NCBI GenBank assembly: GCA_030679805.1
Contig: JAUXST010000531.1
Span: 1-18,292 of the forward strand
DNA: 18,292 nucleotides
DNA from: Reyranella sp.
Lineage (GTDB): Bacteria; Pseudomonadota; Alphaproteobacteria; Reyranellales; Reyranellaceae
Direction: 5' to 3'
Each line of letters starts with the position of its first letter. Positions within the stretch are counted from its first letter, which is position 1. Below are positions 15,043-18,292 of this stretch, piece after piece. The notes below the pieces were generated by a model. It did no database searches. It saw only the letters and a list, made by a program, of their open reading frames with translations, and was not told the DNA's origin. Both the position numbers and the translations under genes were made by a program.

Positions 15043-15052
15043 GGGTCGCGCG

Positions 15053-15583
15053 GTGACGGACAGCGCCACCAGCGCCCGGCACTGGCTGCTCCGGGACCTG
15101 CCCTATGCCCTGATGCTAGTGCTGGCGGTCGGCGGCATCGTGCTCACTAGCTTCCGCGGTCCAACGACCTACTATTATTGGATGGCGCTGGCGCCGATCT
15201 ATGGATTGATCTGCGTGATCTCGGGATGGGGCAAGCTCGAGACCGGCGCCGAGCGCATGCAGTTGGTGCTGACCCAGGCGCTGCACTGGTTCGCCCTGGT
15301 GGCGGCGATGTGGCTGATGTTCCTCCCTGAGGTGCGCGGCGTCGTCAACGACAACGCGACCAGCCTCGCCCTGCTGATCCTGCTCGCACTCGGCACTCTC
15401 CTGGCCGGCGTGCATGCCCGGGTATGGCGGATCAGTCTGGTCGGCGTCTTTCTGGCGGCGTCGGTCCCGGCGGTGGCGTGGATCCAGGAGTCGGCCATGC
15501 TGCTCCTGGTCGGCGTGCTGCTGGCGATGGGGGTCGTCGCTGTTTTCTGGTGGCTATGGCGTCGCGAGACCGGGCGGTTGTGA
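15053..15583 (+). CDS. Six-helix integral membrane protein of unknown function
   Basis: A 176-residue protein starting at a GTG 11 bp after the M20 stop, with GAGGG 7 bp upstream. I see about six hydrophobic helices (roughly residues 16-34, 40-58, 75-93, 104-120, 127-145 and 148-168) with few polar residues between them and an arginine-rich C terminus (WRRETGRL). There is no motif that I can tie to a named transporter. An ATG at 15039 is out of frame and stops after five codons. Its own stop overlaps the GTG of the next gene, so it is translationally coupled to the DsbA-like protein. Position suggests a role in moving or sensing the compound handled by the hydrolases. Confidence 0.75.
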   Translation: MTDSATSARHWLLRDLPYALMLVLAVGGIVLTSFRGPTTYYYWMALAPIYGLICVISGWGKLETGAERMQLVLTQALHWFALVAAMWLMFLPEVRGVVNDNATSLALLILLALGTLLAGVHARVWRISLVGVFLAASVPAVAWIQESAMLLLVGVLLAMGVVAVFWWLWRRETGRL

Positions 15584-16188
15584 ACGGGATCGTCCTCTGG
15601 AGCGACTATGTGAGTCCCTATGCCTTCGTCGCCAAGGCATGGGCCTATGAACTCGAGGCCGATTACGACATCTCCGTTCTGTGGCGGCCCTATACGCTTG
15701 ATATCGCTTCGTTCCAGGGCTCGGTGGCCGAGCGCGATGCCCATCACTGGCGGCGGGTGCGCTACGCCTACATGGACGCGCGACGCTACGCCAACAAGCA
15801 GGGGCTCACCCTGATGGGGCCGAAGAAGATCTTTTTTGCCCGCCCGATCAATGCCGGCATGCTCTATGCCCAGAAGCATGGCGTCTTCCGCGGCTACAAC
15901 GATCGCGCCTTCGATCTCTTCTGGCGGCGCGAACTCGACCCCGAGAGTCCGGAGGCGGTTGCCGCGGCACTGGTTGCGGCGGGCGCCCCGGCGGGCTTCG
16001 AGGCCTTCCTCGCAAGCGACGGCGGGGCCGAGCACGACCGCCTGCGCGGCGAGGCTGAAGCCTCGGGCGTGTTCGGCGTGCCGACCTATTCCTTCGACGG
16101 AGAACTGTTCTGGGGCGGCGACCGCATCGGCCTGCTGCGCGAACGGCTCGACGAGAAGGGTGTGAAGCGGCGCAGGCTCACCAATTGA
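15580..16188 (+). CDS. 2-hydroxychromene-2-carboxylate isomerase / DsbA-family thioredoxin-fold protein
   Basis: A 202-residue protein of the DsbA/HCCA isomerase superfamily (kappa-GST-like). The first beta strand leads to SDYVSPYAF, where the redox CxxC of DsbA is replaced by S12-P-Y. This is the serine pattern of glutathione-dependent HCCA isomerases of naphthalene breakdown, and it argues against a disulfide oxidase. The cis-proline region near the C terminus (GVFGVPTYSFDGELFWGGDRIGLL) is typical. The GTG at 15580 overlaps the preceding stop (GTGA) and puts the beta strand right at the N terminus; an in-frame ATG at 15556 would add eight residues. It ends the degradative operon; its stop lies inside the FNR-type box that faces the next gene. 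Confidence 0.88.
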   Translation: MNGIVLWSDYVSPYAFVAKAWAYELEADYDISVLWRPYTLDIASFQGSVAERDAHHWRRVRYAYMDARRYANKQGLTLMGPKKIFFARPINAGMLYAQKHGVFRGYNDRAFDLFWRRELDPESPEAVAAALVAAGAPAGFEAFLASDGGAEHDRLRGEAEASGVFGVPTYSFDGELFWGGDRIGLLRERLDEKGVKRRRLTN

Positions 16189-16198
16189 GCCAGATCAA
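16185..16198. promoter_or_regulatory. FNR/FixK-type anaerobox
   Basis: TTGAG-CCAG-ATCAA contains the full FixK/FNR core TTGA-N6-TCAA and nine of the ten fixed bases of TTGAT-N4-ATCAA. Its centre (16191.5) is about 41.5 bp before position 16233. A -10-like TAGCAT at 16221-16226 would place transcription start near there, which is the usual geometry for class II FNR activation. The box overlaps the stop codon of the upstream gene. Confidence 0.65.
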
Positions 16199-16220
16199 GC
16201 GGGGCGCGCCGACGAGGGGC

Positions 16221-16226
16221 TAGCAT
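16221..16226 (+). promoter_or_regulatory. -10-like element of the anaerobox promoter
   Basis: TAGCAT matches four of six bases of the -10 consensus, including its first two and last two, and lies at the right distance from the FNR-type box. It would put transcription start near 16233. Confidence 0.4.
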
Positions 16227-16243
16227 TGGCTGTCTCTGGTCAA

Positions 16244-16732
16244 ATGAGTAACCACGCCATGCTCAAGCCCAAACGCCCCCGTACCTGGATCGTCGTCGCC
16301 GACGGTGCCCGTGCCCGTTTCTTCGAGCCGAGCGATGATGGCAAGAAGTTCGTCGCCGGCCGTCAGGCCGACATGGTCTCACCGGAAAGCCGCGGCCATG
16401 CGCGCGACCTCAAGAGCGACAAGCCGGGGCGCGGCTATGCGGCGGCGGGGGCCAGTGCTCGCCATGCTTTCGAGCCGGCGCACGATCCGCACAAGCTCGA
16501 GAAGCACAAATTTTCTGCAGCCCTTGCCGAAGTACTCGATAGCGCCTGCGAACGCCGTGCGTTCGACCGGATCATCCTCGTTGCGCCGCGCCGCAGCCTT
16601 GGCGAACTGCGCGGCCTGCTGAGTGCGCGCGTGCAGCGCTGCATCGGCAAGGAGGTCGCCAAGGACCTGACCAACGAGACGGCGGCCAGCCTTTGGCGGC
16701 GCCTCCAGACCGTGGTGAAGCCAACCCTTTGA
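16244..16732 (+). CDS. Host-attachment family protein (baeRF-like, Pfam 'protein required for attachment to host cells')
   Basis: A 162-residue protein with the family start TWIVVADGARARFFE, a middle rich in D, K and H (HARDLKSDKPGRGY, FEPAHDPHKLEKHKF), and the C-terminal FDRIILVAPRRSLGELRGLL and KEVAKDLTNE. The family was named from Agrobacterium plant-attachment work and is related to bacterial archaeo-eukaryotic release-factor-like domains; its biochemical role is not settled. Start choice is uncertain: a TTG at 16226 has GAGGGG 6 bp upstream but would lie ahead of the predicted transcription start, so I use the ATG at 16244; an ATG at 16259 is also possible. It is the first gene downstream of the FNR-type box and is followed by a phosphoribosyltransferase gene. 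Confidence 0.85.
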   Translation: MSNHAMLKPKRPRTWIVVADGARARFFEPSDDGKKFVAGRQADMVSPESRGHARDLKSDKPGRGYAAAGASARHAFEPAHDPHKLEKHKFSAALAEVLDSACERRAFDRIILVAPRRSLGELRGLLSARVQRCIGKEVAKDLTNETAASLWRRLQTVVKPTL

Positions 16733-16760
16733 ACGGGTAGACCGCCCGCTGGGAGAGGCG

Positions 16761-17411
16761 ATGAAGTTCGAGAACCGTGCCGACGCGGGCCGCAGGCTTG
16801 CCGCGGCACTCGGCGTCTACGCCGAGCGACGTCCCGTGGTGCTCGCACTGCCGCGCGGCGGCGTGCCTGTGGCCGCCGTCGTGGCCAGGGCGCTGAAGGC
16901 GCCGCTCGATCTCGTCCTGGTCCGCAAGATAGGGACGCCAGGGCAGCCCGAACTGGCGCTGGGCGCGGTCGTCGACGGTGCGCATCCGACGATCGTGTGC
17001 AACGCGGAGATTCTGACCGCGACCGGGACGAGCGCTGCGGAATTCGACGCCATTGGCCGGCGGGAATTGGCGGAAATCGAACGCCGACGCGCCCGCTACC
17101 TGGGCAAGCGGGCGCCGCTGGACATCGCCGGGCGCGTGGTCATCGTGGTCGACGACGGCATCGCGACCGGCGCAACCGTGCGGGCGGCGCTGCGGGTGAT
17201 CCGTGAGCGCGGCCCGGCCCGGCTCGTGCTGGCCGTTCCCGTCGCGGCACCGGATGCGTTGAAGTCGTTGCGCAAGGAAGTCGACGCGACGGTCTGTCTG
17301 GCGACCCCGGAGAAGTTTCGCGGCGTCGGTCAGTTCTACGATGATTTCCGCCAGGTGACCGACGAAGAGGTCATGGATCTCCTGGCCCGCGCGCCGATCA
17401 TGCCAGCATAA
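16761..17411 (+). CDS. Phosphoribosyltransferase-domain protein
   Basis: A 216-residue type I phosphoribosyltransferase fold protein. The N terminus (FENRADAGRRLAAAL, then VVLALPRGGVPVA around residues 26-38) and VRKIGTPGQPELALGA match the family of stand-alone predicted phosphoribosyltransferases. The PRPP-binding loop is VVIVVDDGIATGATV (residues 126-140, D131-D132). Such genes often accompany stress proteins in Alphaproteobacteria and actinobacteria, but the base substrate is not known and salvage activity has not been assigned. The start is supported by GGGAGAGG shortly before the ATG. It lies 28 bp after the host-attachment gene and 7 bp before chaB, so it is likely part of the FNR-box operon. 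Confidence 0.88.
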   Translation: MKFENRADAGRRLAAALGVYAERRPVVLALPRGGVPVAAVVARALKAPLDLVLVRKIGTPGQPELALGAVVDGAHPTIVCNAEILTATGTSAAEFDAIGRRELAEIERRRARYLGKRAPLDIAGRVVIVVDDGIATGATVRAALRVIRERGPARLVLAVPVAAPDALKSLRKEVDATVCLATPEKFRGVGQFYDDFRQVTDEEVMDLLARAPIMPA

Positions 17412-17418
17412 TAATCTC

Positions 17419-17631
17419 ATGCCCTATGCGTCGAACCACGCCCTTCCGCCGTCGGTGCGCAATCATCTGCCGTCGCCGGCGCAGGACATCTACCGCGAGG
17501 CCTTCAACCATGCTTGGCAGACCTATGCCCTCGATCCGCGACGCGAGGAAATTGCCCATCGGACGGCCTGGTCGGCCGTCAAGCATCGCTACGCCAAGGG
17601 CGAGGACGGGCAATGGCACGCGCGCTGCTAG
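17419..17631 (+). CDS. chaB: ChaB family protein
   Basis: A 70-residue protein that matches ChaB along its whole length: MPYASN at the start, LPPSVRNHLP, then AQDIYREAFNHAW and a final TAWSAVKHRYAKG-x-DGQWH. In E. coli ChaB is described as a putative regulator of the ChaA cation antiporter; many bacteria carry copies away from any antiporter and within stress clusters, as here. No Shine-Dalgarno site is visible before the ATG, and the gene starts 7 bp after the phosphoribosyltransferase stop, so translation is probably coupled. It ends 22 bp from the convergent raiA-like gene. Confidence 0.9.
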   Translation: MPYASNHALPPSVRNHLPSPAQDIYREAFNHAWQTYALDPRREEIAHRTAWSAVKHRYAKGEDGQWHARC

Positions 17632-17653
17632 AGGTGCGGGGCGGGATGACCTC

Positions 17654-18040
17654 CTAGGCCTCGGGTGGACGATCGAGCGTGCGGTCGATGCGCTCGTGCA
17701 GGGTCTTCACGGCGCCGCGCTGCTTCTGCGCCCGCTCCTTGAGCAGTCGCTTGGCCCGGCGGAAGGCGTCGTTGACCGCGAACTGCGGGCTGGAGAACCG
17801 GGCGTCGGCCTGCGGCGTGTGGTCGACGTTGATGTCGATGCCGCCCGGCAAGGTCAGGTGGATGTTGGCGCTGAAAAGGCCGCTGCTACGGTGATGCTTG
17901 TCGGGAACCTTGATCGCGATATGGCAGGCGGTCAGCCGGCCATACAGTTGTTCCAGCGCATCGACATGCTCGAGGATCAACTGCCGCAGCGCATCGCTCG
18001 TGTCGCCGCCCTGAAAGCTGATCTTGAGACGCGTTTCCAT
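17654..18040 (-). CDS. Short ribosome hibernation factor, RaiA/HPF family (sigma-54 modulation protein-like)
   Basis: A 128-residue protein of the ribosome-associated inhibitor A / hibernation-promoting factor family. The beta-alpha-beta-beta-beta-alpha fold is recognisable: METRLKISFQG at the start, helix 1 with LILEHVDALEQLYGRL, strands with CHIAIKVP and FSANIHLTLPG, and helix 2 (AVNDAFRRAKRLLKERAQKQRG). Members bind the 30S decoding region and block translation in stationary phase or low oxygen. It lacks the C-terminal dimerisation domain of long HPF, so it is of the short type. The start is supported by GGGAGGA at 18046-18052 on the minus strand, 5 bp upstream. It faces the FNR-box stress operon. 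Confidence 0.85.
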   Translation of the reverse strand: METRLKISFQGGDTSDALRQLILEHVDALEQLYGRLTACHIAIKVPDKHHRSSGLFSANIHLTLPGGIDINVDHTPQADARFSSPQFAVNDAFRRAKRLLKERAQKQRGAVKTLHERIDRTLDRPPEA

Positions 18041-18106
18041 GTCGATCCTCCCTTGTACTGACTGACACTATGAACTTGGGATGCGCATATCTGGTTGCAA
18101 GCGGGT

Positions 18107-18292
18107 CTAGCGCGCTGCCGCAGGCAGGCCGCGCGCTGCGAGATAGGCCTCCAGCGCGGTCGTCCACAGCGGTGGCGCCGAACTGATCTGGTGGCCGTTG
18201 AGGCTGGTGGGCGGCGCATATTCATTGAATGCGCCCTTGCCGCCTGCCGCCTCGAACGCGGCGAAATTTCCGCGGCTGTGCGACAGCGGATA
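18107..18292 (-). CDS. Alpha/beta hydrolase-like protein, C-terminal part (5' end outside window)
   Basis: Only the last 61 codons are present and the frame runs off the right edge. The piece begins with a SHSRGNFAAFEAAGGKGAF stretch, goes on to NGHQ and PPLW, and ends with an EAYLAARGLPAA helix. A GH followed by LW and a C-terminal helix resembles the catalytic-histidine end of dienelactone-hydrolase-type alpha/beta hydrolases, with the nucleophile outside the window. It reads toward the raiA-like gene on the same strand with 66 bp between them, which should hold the raiA promoter. The family call is moderate only because so little is visible. Confidence 0.55.
   Translation of the reverse strand, partial: YPLSHSRGNFAAFEAAGGKGAFNEYAPPTSLNGHQISSAPPLWTTALEAYLAARGLPAAAR

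Noticed and set aside
17629..17657. GAGGT...ACCTC stem between chaB and the raiA-like gene as a shared terminator
   Set aside because: Only five perfect pairs with a 12-base loop and no T-run; it also overlaps both stop codons, so it is not a convincing terminator.

Overview
The window is high-GC (roughly two thirds G+C), densely packed, proteobacterial DNA. The gene families (thiolase/DUF35 pair, form II CoxL-like molybdenum hydroxylase, HyuB, DUF983, host-attachment protein, FixK/FNR-type box) fit an alphaproteobacterium of the Rhizobiales/Reyranella type. That placement is an inference from gene content, not a phylogenetic result. I see no CRISPR array, phage, insertion sequence, tRNA or rRNA.

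Region 1 (1-8101) is catabolic. It holds the 3' end of a thiolase-like gene and its DUF35 zinc-ribbon partner. Converging on them is a minus-strand pair: a CoxL/xanthine-dehydrogenase-type molybdopterin subunit and an MhpA-like FAD monooxygenase, which overlap. A 78-bp divergent promoter region separates that pair from a tight plus-strand operon of HyuB, a secreted protein of unknown function and an L-asparaginase, joined by ATGA overlaps. Neither the CoxM/CoxS partners of CoxL nor the HyuA partner of HyuB is present here. The region ends with a convergent DUF983 gene.

Region 2 (8102-12236) is respiratory. A MocR-type regulator (GntR DNA-binding domain fused to an aminotransferase fold) stands directly in front of cydA and cydB, which encode a cyanide-insensitive-type cytochrome bd quinol oxidase. 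A tiny membrane protein follows, probably the oxidase accessory subunit. A strong intrinsic terminator closes the unit. The MocR/DUF983 divergent intergenic region carries an inverted repeat that looks like an operator.

Region 3 (12237-12659) is about 420 bp without a convincing gene. It is locally AT-richer and full of short hairpins. It may be an uncharacterised structured RNA or a decayed element.

Region 4 (12660-16188) has a minus-strand MliC-like lipoprotein. A plus-strand run follows: a RutD-like alpha/beta hydrolase, an M20 amidohydrolase, a six-helix membrane protein and a 2-hydroxychromene-2-carboxylate-isomerase/DsbA-like protein. This looks like a degradation operon of unknown substrate.

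Region 5 (16185-18292) looks like a low-oxygen/stress cluster: a host-attachment (baeRF-like) protein, a phosphoribosyltransferase, ChaB, and convergent to them a short RaiA/HPF ribosome-hibernation factor. A perfect TTGA-N6-TCAA FNR/FixK box lies upstream of the first gene at class II activator spacing from a -10-like element. The window ends inside a minus-strand alpha/beta-hydrolase-like gene.

I did not find a clear, wholly new system. The most interesting points are the MocR-cydAB coupling with its operator, the FixK-type control of the stress cluster, the orphan CoxL and HyuB genes, and the unexplained intergenic region.
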